A stretch of DNA of 64,000 bases from an uncultured Caulobacterales bacterium (GTDB lineage Bacteria; Pseudomonadota; Alphaproteobacteria; Caulobacterales; Caulobacteraceae). Shown in pieces: positions 40,378-50,138 of the stretch. Below the pieces are notes generated by a model, which was not told the origin of the DNA, ran no database searches, and was given only the letters and a program-made list of their open reading frames with translations. Location of the stretch: assembly GCA_903900155.1 (NCBI GenBank), contig CAIUMD010000118.1, forward strand, positions 62,001 through 126,000, given 5' to 3'. The position numbers were made by a program, and so were the translations under genes. Within the stretch, counting starts at the first letter, position 1. Every line of letters begins with the position of its first letter.

Positions 40378-41097
40378 GTGATCCGCCGCATACTCGACTT
40401 CGTCACCAATATGGACGCCCGCGCCTGGCGCACGGTGGCGGTCTCATTCGTGCTGTTCGGCGGGGTGGGCTTGGTCTTCCTGTTCGGCGCGCAACTGCTG
40501 GGCGTCAATGGCGAGGCGGCGGTGGAGCGCTGGCTGGGCGCGGCCAGCGGGCCGTGGGCCCTGCCGGCGGCCGTGGCGGCCTTCGCGGTCATGGCCTTCC
40601 TGGGCGTGCCGCAGTTCGTGCTGATCGCAGCAGCCGTGGTGGCCTTCGGGCCCTGGACCGGCTTCGCCTACAGCTGGATCGGCACGCTGGTCTCGTCCCT
40701 GGTCGGCTTCTGGCTGGGCCGGGCCTATGGGGCGAAGATCCTGCGCGACTTCGCGGGCGAGGGCGTCAACAAGTTCATGCGGATGATCGGCAAGAACGGC
40801 TTCATGGCCAGCCTGATCGTGCGCCTGGTGCCGTCGGCGCCGTTCATCGTCGTCAACATGGCCGCCGGCGTCACGCCGATGAAGCTGCGCGACTTCGCCG
40901 GCGGCACCGCCATCGGCATCGTGCCGAAGATCGCCCTGACCGCCTTCGCCGGCAACTCGATCGTCCAGGCCATGAAGGGCGGCGGCAAGCAGCACATCGT
41001 CATGATCGGCCTGGCCATCGTCATCTGGCTGGCCATGGGCCTGGTCAGTCGCGCCTGGCTCAAGAAGCGGGAAGCAGCGGAAGAGCAGGCGGGGTAA
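40378..41097 (+). CDS. TVP38/TMEM64 (DedA/SNARE-associated type) membrane protein
   Basis: A 239-residue polytopic membrane protein. The family block FLGVPQFVLIAAAVVAFGPWTGFAYSWIGTLVSSLVGFWLGRAYG is followed by LIVRLVPSAPFIVVNMAAGVTPMKLRDFAGGTAIG, typical of the SNARE-associated/DedA superfamily. The start is GTG 40378 with the AGGAGG RBS. The last 38 bases overlap the convergent TetR gene, so the two ends share DNA. Transport of lipids or a membrane-homeostasis role is the usual suggestion for the family. Confidence 0.85.
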   Translation: MIRRILDFVTNMDARAWRTVAVSFVLFGGVGLVFLFGAQLLGVNGEAAVERWLGAASGPWALPAAVAAFAVMAFLGVPQFVLIAAAVVAFGPWTGFAYSWIGTLVSSLVGFWLGRAYGAKILRDFAGEGVNKFMRMIGKNGFMASLIVRLVPSAPFIVVNMAAGVTPMKLRDFAGGTAIGIVPKIALTAFAGNSIVQAMKGGGKQHIVMIGLAIVIWLAMGLVSRAWLKKREAAEEQAG

Positions 41098-41722
41098 GCC
41101 CCGCCGCCGTGTAGGTCGCCTCACGCCACGCCCGGACGATCTCGCCGAACCAGCGCGTGCGGGTCGTATCGTCCATGCCGTCGGTCTCCTCGACCCCGGC
41201 GGCCCAGGCCTCGATCACGAACGGCATGAAGGTGCGGGCGGCGTGCTGGCACGTGGCGTGCTGCGCCTCCGACGCATTCTCCGGCGGTGCGACAAAGGGC
41301 TCGATCAGCCGGGTCAGCAGAGTTTCGAGCGCCTCGCGCCAGGCCGAAGCCTCGGGCGCGCCTCTCGCATCGCGGAGCAGGAGGAGCGCCAGCTTCGGAT
41401 TGGCGGCGCGCGACATCTGCACCAGCCGGGCGAGGCTGGAGCCATAACCGCCCCAGGGCCGCTCGGCGTCGGCCTCGATCGTGGCCAGCATGTCGCCGAA
41501 CAGCGCGTCGATCAGGCTCTGGCGCGAGGGATAGAGGCGATAGATCAGGATCTTGGCCACGCCCATGCGGTCGGCGACGTCCTGCATGGTGGCCACCTGC
41601 AGGCCCTTTTCCGTGAAGGCGGCGACGGCCGCGTCCAGCACCGCCTGGCCACGCGCGGCCTTGTCGACCCGCGGCTTGGGCTGGCCGGGGCGGCCTCTGG
41701 GGACTTTCGCGACTCCGCTCAT
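41060..41722 (-). CDS. TetR-family transcriptional regulator
   Basis: A 220-residue regulator. The N-terminal helix-turn-helix is AARGQAVLDAAVAAFTEKGLQVATMQDVADRMGVAKILIYRLYPSRQSLIDALFGDML (about 22-78). The C-terminal ligand domain is helical. It is divergent from the alkylsulfatase gene, and a perfect inverted repeat (41738-41755) lies between their starts. Its 3' end overlaps the convergent TVP38 gene. It most likely represses both itself and the alkylsulfatase (inference). Confidence 0.88.
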   Translation of the reverse strand: MSGVAKVPRGRPGQPKPRVDKAARGQAVLDAAVAAFTEKGLQVATMQDVADRMGVAKILIYRLYPSRQSLIDALFGDMLATIEADAERPWGGYGSSLARLVQMSRAANPKLALLLLRDARGAPEASAWREALETLLTRLIEPFVAPPENASEAQHATCQHAARTFMPFVIEAWAAGVEETDGMDDTTRTRWFGEIVRAWREATYTAAGLTPPALPLLPAS

Positions 41723-41737
41723 CGGTGCTATGTAGAA

Positions 41738-41755
41738 TGAAACTATAAAGTTTCA
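41738..41755. promoter_or_regulatory. Probable TetR operator between the regulator and alkylsulfatase genes
   Basis: TGAAACTATAAAGTTTCA is a perfect inverted repeat with 7-bp arms (TGAAACT and AGTTTCA) and a 4-base spacer. It is very AT-rich for this genome and begins 15 bases before the TetR start and ends 17 bases before the alkylsulfatase ATG. Position and symmetry fit an autoregulated TetR operator that overlaps promoter elements. Confidence 0.7.
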
Positions 41756-41772
41756 AAATAGTGAGGGACGGG

Positions 41773-43746
41773 ATGCGCAAGGCGATGATGGCGGCCAGTG
41801 TCGCGGTTCTGGCGATGGTCGCGGGGGCGGCGCAGGCTGGCGATCCGGCCAGCGCGGTGACGATCGACAAGCAGAAGGCCTTCGCCGCGACCCTGCCGAT
41901 GGCCGACCGCCAGGATTTCGCGTTCGCCGACAAGGGCTTCCTAGGCAGTCGCGCCGATCCGCTCATCAAGCGCGCCGACGGCCAGCCGGCCTGGAACCTG
42001 GCGGCCTACGACTTTCTGAAGGGCGAGCCGCCCGCGACCGTGAACCCCAGCCTGTGGCGGCAGGCCCAGTTGCTGTCCAAGCACGGCCTCTTCAAGGTCA
42101 GCGACCGCGTCTATCAGGTGCGCGGCTTCGACATCTCCAACATCACCTTCGTGCGCGGCGACACCGGCTGGATCGTCATCGACCCGCTGACCATGAAGGA
42201 GACGGCCCAGGCGGCGCTGGAGCTGGTCAACGACAAGCTGGGCAAGCTGCCGGTCAAGGCGGTGATCTACACCCACAGCCACAGCGACCACTTCGGCGGC
42301 GTGCGCGGCGTGGTCGACGAGGCCGACGTCAAGGCGGGCAAGGTGGCCATCATCGCGCCCGAGGGCTTCATGAAGGAGGTCGCCGCCGAGAACATCCTGG
42401 CCGGCAACGCCATGAGCCGCCGGGCCCAGTACCAGTTCGGCATCATGCTGCCGCCGGGCGTCGAGGGGCAGATCACCTCGGGCATCGGCCAGACCATCGC
42501 CCGGGGCTCGATCACCCTGATCCCGCCGACCGTGATCGTCGATCACACCGGCCAGGAACTGGCCCTGGACGGCGTGAAGGTGCGCTTCCAATACACGCCC
42601 TCGACCGAGGCTCCGGCCGAGATGAACCTCTATTTCCCGGAGCTGCGCATCCTGGACATGGCCGAGAACGCCAATGTCTCGATGCACAATATCCTGACGC
42701 CTCGGGGCGCGCTGGTCCGGGACAGCAAGGCCTGGGCCGACGACCTGACGCAGTCCATCCGCCTGTTCGGCGATGTCTCCGACACCATGATCACCAGCCA
42801 CGGCTGGCCGCGCTTCGGCGGGGCGGTGGTCAGGGACTTCCTGGCCGATCACCGCGACGCCTACAAATACCTGCACGACCAGACGGTGCGGATGATGAAC
42901 CTGGGCATGACGGGCGACGAGATCGCGGCGAAGATTGAGCTGCCGCCGACGCTCCAGAAGGACTGGTTCAACCGCGGCTATTACGGCTCGATGAGCTTCA
43001 ACAGCCGGGCGGTGTATCAGCGCTATATGGGTTTCTACGACGCCAACCCGGCGCATCTGGTCCCGTCGCCGCCGGCCGACGCCGGCAAGCGCTATGTCGC
43101 GGCCATGGGCGGGGCGGCCAAGGTCAAGGTTCTGGCGAAAGAGGCGGCGGGGAAGGGCGACTACGCCTGGGCGGCCACCCTGCTGAACCACGCGGTCATG
43201 GCCGACGACGGCGACAAGGAGGCCAAGGCGGCGCTGGCCAGCGTCTACGACCAACTGGGCTACCAGACCGAAAACAGCCTTTGGCGCAACATCTACCTGA
43301 CCGGGGCCGACGAACTGCGGGGCGGGGTGCGCAGGCTGCCGGCCTCGATGACGCCGATGGACATGCTGGCGGCGCTGGACAGCGCGATGATCTTCGACGT
43401 GCTGTCGGTGCGCCTGAACCCGGACAAGGCCAAGGACGCCCACCTGCGGATCGTCTTCGTCTTCCCCGAACGGAACGAGCGGTTCCTGGTCGAGGTGCGC
43501 AACGGTGTCCTGGTCGCCCAGCCTTCGGCGGGGGAAGAAGAGGCCGACGCAACCCTGGCGGTGGCGCGCCCAGTGTTCCTGGACTCGCTGTTCACCGGCA
43601 AGTCGCTGGTTCCGAAAATCCTGACCGGGGAGGTCAAGCTTGAGGGCGATCGCGCGGCGATGGGACGGATGACGGGTTGGTTCGACGCCTTCCCAACGGA
43701 TTTCCCGATCGTTACGCGCCCGAATTCACTGGGGCCTGGAAAATAA
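41773..43746 (+). CDS. Secreted alkylsulfatase (SdsA/BDS1-type, metallo-beta-lactamase fold)
   Basis: A 657-residue exported enzyme that cleaves alkyl sulfates such as SDS. Signal peptide about 1-22 (MRKAMMAASVAVLAMVAGAAQA). The metallo-beta-lactamase motif is YTHSHSDHFGG, at about 165-175, with MISSHGWPRF-type MITSHGWPRFGG as a later His motif. A helical middle domain and an SCP2-like C-terminal domain (MLAALDSAMIFDVLSVRLNPDKAKDAHLRIVFVF, then ADATLAVARPVFLDSLFTGK) complete the known architecture. ATG 41773 follows GAGGGA; GTG 41761 is in frame but less likely. Regulated by the divergent TetR protein (inference). Confidence 0.9.
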   Translation: MRKAMMAASVAVLAMVAGAAQAGDPASAVTIDKQKAFAATLPMADRQDFAFADKGFLGSRADPLIKRADGQPAWNLAAYDFLKGEPPATVNPSLWRQAQLLSKHGLFKVSDRVYQVRGFDISNITFVRGDTGWIVIDPLTMKETAQAALELVNDKLGKLPVKAVIYTHSHSDHFGGVRGVVDEADVKAGKVAIIAPEGFMKEVAAENILAGNAMSRRAQYQFGIMLPPGVEGQITSGIGQTIARGSITLIPPTVIVDHTGQELALDGVKVRFQYTPSTEAPAEMNLYFPELRILDMAENANVSMHNILTPRGALVRDSKAWADDLTQSIRLFGDVSDTMITSHGWPRFGGAVVRDFLADHRDAYKYLHDQTVRMMNLGMTGDEIAAKIELPPTLQKDWFNRGYYGSMSFNSRAVYQRYMGFYDANPAHLVPSPPADAGKRYVAAMGGAAKVKVLAKEAAGKGDYAWAATLLNHAVMADDGDKEAKAALASVYDQLGYQTENSLWRNIYLTGADELRGGVRRLPASMTPMDMLAALDSAMIFDVLSVRLNPDKAKDAHLRIVFVFPERNERFLVEVRNGVLVAQPSAGEEEADATLAVARPVFLDSLFTGKSLVPKILTGEVKLEGDRAAMGRMTGWFDAFPTDFPIVTRPNSLGPGK

Positions 43747-43823
43747 TTGCGCCGGCTGCGACGGATTGCACCCGCGGCGCAAATTGCTTGCTCGATTCTG
43801 GGCTGCTGTGTAGAAAGTCGGCC

Positions 43824-43880
43824 ATGACCGTCGCGCGCGACCTGCTTTCGCTTCTGCTTACCAGCCCCTGGGCGCTCTAG
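43824..43880 (+). CDS. leuL: Leucine-rich leader peptide upstream of leuA
   Basis: An 18-residue ORF, MTVARDLLSLLLTSPWAL, with a stop 84 bases before leuA. Six of its 18 residues are Leu, five of them in the run LLSLLL, as expected for a ribosome-stalling leader that senses charged tRNA-Leu. It is too short for normal gene finders. Two downstream hairpins (43864-43884, 43890-43919) could form alternative structures. No clear T-run terminator was found between the leader and leuA, so attenuation is inferred. The gene symbol is by analogy with other leu leaders. Confidence 0.62.
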   Translation: MTVARDLLSLLLTSPWAL

Positions 43881-43919
43881 GGGCCGCGCATCGTCGTGGC
43901 CGGGCGCACAGGGGACGAT
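43864..43919 (+). promoter_or_regulatory. Candidate attenuator hairpins before leuA
   Basis: Hairpin one pairs GCCCCT (43864-43869) with AGGGGC (43879-43884), overlapping the end of the leader ORF. Hairpin two pairs ATCGTC-GTG (43890-43898) with CAC (43907-43909) and GACGAT (43914-43919) around a 4-base bulge. A translating ribosome on the leader would mask hairpin one. Assignment as terminator or antiterminator is uncertain because no T-run follows. Confidence 0.45.
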
Positions 43920-43964
43920 TGACCCGCAGCCCGCACGCAGACACCCAAATTCGACGAGTATCCC

Positions 43965-45539
43965 ATGACCTCCGTAGCCAACAGCGCTTTCGACAAGCGC
44001 GATAACGTCGTCATTTTCGACACCACCATGCGCGACGGCGAGCAGTCGCCCGGCGCGTCGATGTCGCTGGAAGAGAAGCTGGAACTGGCCAAGATTCTCG
44101 AGGAGATGGGGGTCGACATCATCGAGGCCGGCTTCCCGATCGCCTCGAACGGCGACTTCGAGGCCGTCCGCGAAGTGGCCAAGATCGTCAAGAACTCGAC
44201 CATCGCCGGCCTGTGCCGCGCCCACCAGGTCGACATCGACCGCTGCGCCGAGGCCCTGAAGCCGACGCAGCGCGGCCGCATCCACGTGGTGATCGCCACG
44301 TCCGACCTGCACATGAAGCACAAGCTGCAGATGGAGCCGGACGCCGTCATCGACGTGATCGCCCGCTCGGTGACCCACGCCCGCAACCTGCGCGACGACG
44401 TCGAGTGGTCGGCCGAGGACGCCACCCGCAGCGACCGCCAGTTCCTGCGCCGCGCCATCGAGACCGCCATCAAGGCCGGCGCCACGACGATCAACCTGCC
44501 CGACACGGTGGGCTACACCTATCCGTCTGAATATGCCGACCTGTTCAACTGGATGGTCAACAACGTCGAGGGCGCCGATCGCGTCGTCTTCTCGACCCAC
44601 TGCCACAACGACCTGGGCCTGGCCGTGGCCAACAGCCTAGCCGGCGTGCAGGGCGGGGCCCGCCAGGTCGAGTGCGCCGTGAACGGTCTGGGCGAGCGCG
44701 CCGGCAACGCCGCGCTGGAAGAGATCGTCATGGCCCTGAAGGTGCGCGGCGACCGTCTGCCTTACCGGACCGGCATCGACACCACCCACATCACCCGCGC
44801 CAGCCGCTACGTCTCGGCCATCACCGGCTTCCCGGTGCAGTACAACAAGGCCATCGTCGGCAAGAACGCCTTCGCGCACGAGAGCGGCATCCACCAGGAC
44901 GGCATGCTCAAGAACCGCGAGACCTACGAGATCATGACGCCGGAGTCGGTGGGACAGGCCCCCTCCAGCCTGGTCATGGGCAAGCACTCGGGCAGCCACG
45001 CCTTCCGCGCCAAGCTGAAGGACCTGGGCTACGAGCTGGGCGAGAACGCGCTGAAGGAAGCCTTCGGCCGCTTCAAGGACCTGGCCGACCGCAAGAAGCA
45101 CGTCTACGACGACGACATCATCGCCCTGGTCGACGACGCCCTGGCGCGCGGCTCGGAGAAGATCCGCGTCTCGCACCTGCGCGTGGTGGCCGGCACCGAA
45201 GGCCAGTCGGCCGAGCTGACCCTGGACGTCGACGGCGTCTCGAGCACGGCGGAAGCGACCGGCGACGGCCCCGTGGACGCGGTGTTCAACGCCATCCACA
45301 AGATCGTGCCGCACAGCGCCGCCCTGCGCCTGTTCCAGGTGCATGCGGTGACCGAAGGCACGGACGCCCAGGCCCAGGTCTCGGTGCGTCTGGAAGAGGA
45401 CGGCCGCATCGCCACCGGCGCGGCCGCCGACACCGACACGCTCACGGCCTCGGCCAAGGCGTATGTCAACGCGCTGAACAACCTCTTCGCCCGCAAGGAG
45501 AAGAGCCGCCCCGAAGCGGCGATCGCCAGCGGCTTCTAG
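43965..45539 (+). CDS. leuA: 2-isopropylmalate synthase
   Basis: A 524-residue enzyme for the first committed step of leucine synthesis. The N-terminus has the active-site VVIFDTTMRDGEQSPGASMS and catalytic-type residues, the metal-binding STHCHNDLGLAVANSLAGV and NGLGERAGNAALEEIVMAL follow, and the C-terminal region from about 400 holds the regulatory allosteric domain (LRVVAGTEGQSAELTLDVDG). RBS-like GACGAG lies upstream of the ATG. It stands alone here with a terminator after it; its expression is probably controlled by the leucine leader. Confidence 0.95.
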   Translation: MTSVANSAFDKRDNVVIFDTTMRDGEQSPGASMSLEEKLELAKILEEMGVDIIEAGFPIASNGDFEAVREVAKIVKNSTIAGLCRAHQVDIDRCAEALKPTQRGRIHVVIATSDLHMKHKLQMEPDAVIDVIARSVTHARNLRDDVEWSAEDATRSDRQFLRRAIETAIKAGATTINLPDTVGYTYPSEYADLFNWMVNNVEGADRVVFSTHCHNDLGLAVANSLAGVQGGARQVECAVNGLGERAGNAALEEIVMALKVRGDRLPYRTGIDTTHITRASRYVSAITGFPVQYNKAIVGKNAFAHESGIHQDGMLKNRETYEIMTPESVGQAPSSLVMGKHSGSHAFRAKLKDLGYELGENALKEAFGRFKDLADRKKHVYDDDIIALVDDALARGSEKIRVSHLRVVAGTEGQSAELTLDVDGVSSTAEATGDGPVDAVFNAIHKIVPHSAALRLFQVHAVTEGTDAQAQVSVRLEEDGRIATGAAADTDTLTASAKAYVNALNNLFARKEKSRPEAAIASGF

Positions 45540-45551
45540 GCCAGACGGAAA

Positions 45552-45579
45552 AACCCGGCCGGGCATGACCGGCCGGGTT
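45552..45579 (+). terminator. Terminator after leuA
   Basis: AACCCGGCCGG (45552-45562) pairs perfectly with CCGGCCGGGTT (45569-45579) around GCATGA, 12 bases beyond the leuA stop. Only a short TT follows, but the A-run on the left favours bidirectional use. Confidence 0.7.
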
Positions 45580-45616
45580 CCCCACAAGCTCCCAATCCAT
45601 CAGGACGGCTGGAAGC

Positions 45617-46090
45617 TTAGGCCGCGCGACGGTTGCTGAACGGCCGCGTCGCCAGGATCTCGGCCCCCAGGTGCGCCTGCGGCTGCACGTCCAGGCCCAG
45701 CTCGCGAAGGCTGTCGGCCAGCGCGCGGCGAGGCTGCTCGTCCAGCAGGGCGCTGGCGTCCACCACCAGCGTGCCGCCCGGGCGCAGCATGGCATAGGTC
45801 GCGGCCGTTACTGCGCGGGTGTCCTCCAGCGTCTGGCAGTCCAGGACCAGCAGCACGTCGCTGCGCTCGTCGGCGGCGCCGCAGGTGGCCCGGCGGGCGG
45901 CCTCGACGCGCTGATAGCCCCGACGCCACAGTTGGCACATGGCCTCGCCCGCGCCGGGACCGGCCACGGCCACGAAGCACAGCGGCGTGGCCTGGGCCAA
46001 CTCCAGCATGCGGTCCAGGGCGGGGTTGATCCCATCGGTCGGGACCCCCAGCAGGAACTGGGCGGCCTGGCGAAGCGGGTGGGGCGACAT
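45617..46090 (-). CDS. Small Rossmann-like (methyltransferase-like) protein, function unknown
   Basis: A 157-residue protein. FVAVAGPGAGEAMCQLWRRGYQRVEAARRAT resembles a glycine-rich motif I, and YAMLRPGGTLVVDASAL resembles methyltransferase motif VI (LRPGGxLV). The middle acidic motif (VLLVLDCQT) is degenerate and the chain is too short for a full class I methyltransferase. It may be a degraded or non-catalytic member, or a partner for another enzyme. Similar small proteins exist in Caulobacter (recalled). It is convergent with leuA. Confidence 0.45.
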   Translation of the reverse strand: MSPHPLRQAAQFLLGVPTDGINPALDRMLELAQATPLCFVAVAGPGAGEAMCQLWRRGYQRVEAARRATCGAADERSDVLLVLDCQTLEDTRAVTAATYAMLRPGGTLVVDASALLDEQPRRALADSLRELGLDVQPQAHLGAEILATRPFSNRRAA

Positions 46091-46230
46091 GGTCGGTTGG
46101 CCTTCTTAAAAGCACCGTCGCGTGATCGCGACGCATACCGCCGTCATGCGCCTTGGGCGCGTAAGGGCGCCATGCGGACCGGGCCGTCTTCTGTAAGGAC
46201 GGTGTAAGGGACGCGAACTAGGGTCGGACC

Positions 46231-47109
46231 ATGATCTGGATCCCCATCACCATCGCCGCGACCGTCTTCCAAGTGGCCCGCAACGCCGCCCAGCGCTCGA
46301 TCATGGGCGGGGCGGGGCCCTGGGGCGCGACCCTGGTCCGTTTCCTGTTCGGCCTGCCGTTCGCCACCGTCTTCGCCGTCGTCGCCTGGCTGGCGACCCC
46401 GGGGGCGAGCGCCCATCCCACCCCGGCCTTCTGGCTGGCCTGCGCGGCGGGAGCGGGACTGCAGATCGCCGCCACCGCCGCCCAGCTGACCGCCATGCAC
46501 CGCTCGACCTTCGCCCTGGGCACCGCCATGCAGCAGAGCGGCCTGCCGTTCGCCCTGATTTGGGGCGCGCTGTTCTTCGGCGACGAGGTCGGGCCCGTGA
46601 CCTGGGCGGGCGGCCTGATCGCCTCGGTCGGGCTCGTGGCCCTGACATGGCCGCGCGGCGAGGTCGTCATGCGCAAGGGCGCCGTGACGGCCGGCCTGGG
46701 GGCTGGCGCGATGTTCGCCCTGTGCGCCAACTGCTTCCGCCAGGCGGGCCTGGCCTTCGACCCGGCCCACGCAGCGGCCTCGGCCTTCGTGACGGTGATG
46801 GTCGTCCAGGCCATCCAGACGGTCGCCCTGACCGGCTATCTGGCCTGGCGCAACCCCGACGCCCTGAAGGCGGTGGTGGCCGCCTGGCGTCAGTCGCTGG
46901 GGGCGGGGTTCTGCGGCGCGGCGGCCTCGGGCCTGTGGTTCACGGCCATGACCCTGTCGCCGGTGGGGCCGGTGAGGGCGGTCGGGGTGGTCGAGATGCC
47001 CGTCGCCGCCATCGCCGGACGCCGTCTGTTCAAGGAGCGTTTGACTCTCTTCCAGATGGCGGCCGGAGCGATAACGGCGGTCGGCGTCGTCATGGCCGCG
47101 CTCGGCTAG
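46231..47109 (+). CDS. EamA-family (DMT superfamily) transporter
   Basis: A 292-residue membrane protein with about ten predicted helices in two similar halves, as in 10-TM drug/metabolite transporters. The helices include FWLACAAGAGLQIAATAAQL, GLPFALIWGALFFGDEVGPVTWAGGLIASVGLVAL and AVGVVEMPVAAIAGRRLFKERLTLFQMAAGAITAVGVVMAAL, where FGDEV and FKERL are the repeated end-of-repeat motifs. ATG 46231 lies 140 bases from the divergent start of the small methyltransferase-like gene. Substrate unknown. Confidence 0.85.
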   Translation: MIWIPITIAATVFQVARNAAQRSIMGGAGPWGATLVRFLFGLPFATVFAVVAWLATPGASAHPTPAFWLACAAGAGLQIAATAAQLTAMHRSTFALGTAMQQSGLPFALIWGALFFGDEVGPVTWAGGLIASVGLVALTWPRGEVVMRKGAVTAGLGAGAMFALCANCFRQAGLAFDPAHAAASAFVTVMVVQAIQTVALTGYLAWRNPDALKAVVAAWRQSLGAGFCGAAASGLWFTAMTLSPVGPVRAVGVVEMPVAAIAGRRLFKERLTLFQMAAGAITAVGVVMAALG

Positions 47110-48507
<1,398 letters not shown>

Positions 48508-48557
48508 GCTAACATTGCTCTAGTGGCGCCTCGGGGGGCGCCGGGAGATACAAGTAC

Positions 48558-49622
48558 GTGCCCTTTCGCGAAGGTCCCCTCGGCGACCTGAAAGTGCCGC
48601 TTACCTGGACGGCGGCGGTGGCCCTGATCGTGGCGGCCGTCATCGCCGTCGCCTTCCTGCTGGCTGATCGGCGGGAGACCCTCCAGGAGCAGGCCTACGG
48701 CGTCACCCGCCAGACGGTGGACGTCGTGGCCAAGCCGGTCAGCGGCGCCATCGCCGCGCCCGGACGCTGGACGGGCCTGGGCCTGGATTTCGTCCGCAGC
48801 TACTTCTTCACCGCGTCGGAGAACCGCCGGCTGAAGACCGAGCTGGCCGAAATGCGCCAGTGGCGTGACCGCGCCCTGGCCCTGCAGGACCAGAACGAGC
48901 GCTTCAAGTCGCTGATGGGTCTGCGCACGGATCCGCCGATCCCGATGGCCACGGCCCGCGTGGTCAGCGACAGCCGCGGCCCGTTCGCCAACACCCGCCT
49001 GGCCGACGCCGGCTCGGAAAAGGGCATCGTGGTCGGCAACCCCGCCCTGAACGAGCGCGGCCTGGTCGGTCGCGTGGTCGGCGTCTCGAACGGGGTCAGC
49101 CGCGTGCTGCTGCTGACCGACATCGCCTCGCGCACGCCGGTGATGATCGACCGCACCAACGCCCGCGCCATCCTGACCGGCGACGGCGGTCCCAACCCGA
49201 AGCTGGAATACCTGCGCGGCGTCGATCCGATCCAGCAGGGCGACCGGGTCGTCACCTCGGGCGACGGCGGCGTCGTGCCGCGCGGCCTGCCGGTGGGCGC
49301 GGCCGTGAAGGGCCTGGACGGCCGCTGGCGCGTGGTGCTGTTCGCCGACCAGTCGTCGATCGACTTCATCCGCATCCTGCTGTTCAAGGATTTCGCCCAA
49401 CTGGCCAACGAGAAGGAGCTGCAGGCCAAGACCCTGCCGCCAGTGACGACCGAGGATCCGCAGACCTCGATCCTGTCGGTTCCGACGCCCGCGCCGACCC
49501 CGGCTGCTCCGGCGACGACCACGCCGTCGGCCCAGCCGAAGCCGCCCACGGCTGCCGCGCCCAAGCCTGCTCAGCCCAAGCCGGCCGCCGCCGCGCCCGC
49601 GCCGACGGGAACGCCCCAATGA
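48558..49622 (+). CDS. mreC: Rod-shape-determining protein MreC
   Basis: A 354-residue membrane-anchored periplasmic protein. A short cytoplasmic start leads to one membrane helix (TAAVALIVAAVIAVAFLLA), a coiled coil (ENRRLKTELAEMRQWRDRALALQDQNERFKSLMGL) and a beta-rich domain (ATARVVSDSRGPFANTRLADAGSEKGIVVGNPALNERGLVGRVVGVS). The C-terminal 50 residues are a Pro/Ala/Lys low-complexity tail, as in Caulobacter MreC. The start is GTG 48558 with CGGGAGA upstream. It overlaps mreD by four bases. Confidence 0.96.
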   Translation: MPFREGPLGDLKVPLTWTAAVALIVAAVIAVAFLLADRRETLQEQAYGVTRQTVDVVAKPVSGAIAAPGRWTGLGLDFVRSYFFTASENRRLKTELAEMRQWRDRALALQDQNERFKSLMGLRTDPPIPMATARVVSDSRGPFANTRLADAGSEKGIVVGNPALNERGLVGRVVGVSNGVSRVLLLTDIASRTPVMIDRTNARAILTGDGGPNPKLEYLRGVDPIQQGDRVVTSGDGGVVPRGLPVGAAVKGLDGRWRVVLFADQSSIDFIRILLFKDFAQLANEKELQAKTLPPVTTEDPQTSILSVPTPAPTPAAPATTTPSAQPKPPTAAAPKPAQPKPAAAAPAPTGTPQ

Positions 49623-50134
49623 GCATGAGCGGCGGGCGAGCGCTGAACCCCGGCCGTTGGCTGGGCGTGCCGATGCTGCTGTGCGTCGTGGCGACGATCC
49701 TGTTCGCCGCGCCGATCCGCATCTGGGGCCTGCAGCTGCCCGAGCCCGTGTTCGCCATGGTGCCGGCCTTCGCCTGGGCCATGATCCGGCCGTCGATCCT
49801 GGCGCCGTTCGCCCTGCTGATCCTGGGCCTGTTCCTGGATATCTTCTGGGGCGGCCCGACGGGCCTGTGGGGCCTGTCGCTGCTGGTCGCCTACGCCATG
49901 GTCCTGATCCTGCGCAACGCCATGACCGGTCAGAGCCGGCCGATGATGTGGGCCTGGTTCGCCGGGGTTACGGCCGTGACCATGGTCGCCGGCTTCCTGT
50001 TCACCATGCTCGACAGCCTGGCCATGCCGAGCCTCTTGGCCGTCTTCTGGCAGTTCCTGGTGACGGCGCTGCTGTTCCCGTTCGCCCACCGCCTGGTCGA
50101 TCGCTTCGAGGACGCCGACGTGCGGTTCCGGTGA
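49619..50134 (+). CDS. mreD: Rod-shape-determining protein MreD
   Basis: A 171-residue membrane protein of the elongasome with about five helices. The ATG lies within the mreC stop (ATGA), so the two are translationally coupled. FMDIFWGGPTGLWGLSLL-type segment (LFLDIFWGGPTGLWGLSLL) is conserved in the family. The stop is four bases before the mrdA ATG. Confidence 0.9.
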   Translation: MSMSGGRALNPGRWLGVPMLLCVVATILFAAPIRIWGLQLPEPVFAMVPAFAWAMIRPSILAPFALLILGLFLDIFWGGPTGLWGLSLLVAYAMVLILRNAMTGQSRPMMWAWFAGVTAVTMVAGFLFTMLDSLAMPSLLAVFWQFLVTALLFPFAHRLVDRFEDADVRFR

Positions 50135-50138
50135 GGCC

